Shown here piece by piece: positions 52,242 through 52,292 of a stretch of DNA of 52,292 nucleotides. A program made the position numbers and the translations under genes. The stretch comes from CAYJAY01 sp964370715 (lineage in GTDB: Bacteria; Bacillota; Clostridia; Oscillospirales; Ruminococcaceae): positions 1 to 52,292 of the forward strand of contig CAYJKJ010000018.1 of assembly GCA_964370715.1 (NCBI GenBank), given 5' to 3'. The notes beneath the pieces are model-generated. The model saw only the letters and a program-made list of their open reading frames with translations. It was not told where the DNA came from and searched no databases. Each line of letters begins with the position of its first letter. The stretch's first letter is position 1.

Positions 52242-52292
52242 TCTCCGCCTGCGGCGGAGCTATTGGAAATACTGCTTGTCGAGCTTCGCTCG
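52241..52292 (+). repeat. Palindromic (REP-like) repeat, copy 2 (cut by window edge)
   Basis: ATCTCCGCC-TGC-GGCGGAGCT, then TTGGAAATACTGCTTGTCGAGC, matches 17964-18016 closely. As there, it begins at a stop codon. Confidence 0.75.

Overview
The window comes from a low-to-moderate G+C member of the Bacillota, most likely an anaerobic Clostridia lineage. The evidence is a T-box leader, an FMN riboswitch driving a RibU-type transporter, strong purine-rich ribosome binding sites, a GAAC-N4-GTTC SOS box, AckA fermentation, PASTA-domain signalling and frequent TTG starts. The sequence gives no secure genus.

Layout. 1-2000: end of a DegV gene, tRNA-Gln, a small anchored protein, tRNA-Arg and rpsT. 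2141-5127: a patatin-like lipase and a polytopic membrane protein. 5200-6200: a 493-bp MITE-like element, then a promoter and T-box leader. 6209-9553: an acyl-CoA ligase and a zinc-ribbon/pseudokinase/PASTA protein. 9631-12706 (minus): a sugar module of WecE aminotransferase, GNAT, GT2 and a small anchored protein. 12859-14988 (minus): an InlB-repeat surface protein with a Tyr/Gln/Gly-rich cytoplasmic tail. 15240-19795: MATE transporter, TadA, HAD phosphatase, a second MITE copy with REP-like palindromes, and an AI-2E family permease. 19943-22548: nagB, then an SOS-controlled Y-family polymerase followed by a 54-aa gene. 22631-28772 (minus): pseudouridine catabolism genes psuK and psuG bracketing two GtrII-like membrane proteins, then rarD. 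29038-38383: putP, ackA, the tmcAL-tsaE-tsaB-malQ run, a UPF0316 protein, a CofE-like protein and a small membrane protein. 38733-43052: hisS-aspS-alr. 43396-48873 (minus): an 1825-aa vWA/MBG-repeat surface protein. 48874-52292: a 1-kb AT-rich spacer, FMN riboswitch-ribU, then three tandem 98-bp units that encode overlapping micropeptides leading into a degenerate S41 peptidase.

The main observations are these. (1) A chain of ATGA-overlapping micropeptide ORFs, each ending in CKKGAW, runs into the S41 gene, and a related single copy lies directly before hisS. (2) The S41 protein lacks both members of its Ser/Lys catalytic dyad. (3) A T-box riboswitch precedes an acyl-CoA ligase, which is not a usual T-box target, and a second terminator lies between them. 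(4) The next gene is a predicted pseudokinase. (5) Two copies of a structured MITE-like element are each flanked by direct repeats of about 24 bp. (6) Two GtrII-like genes sit inside the psuK-psuG operon. Most other genes are ordinary housekeeping or transport genes.
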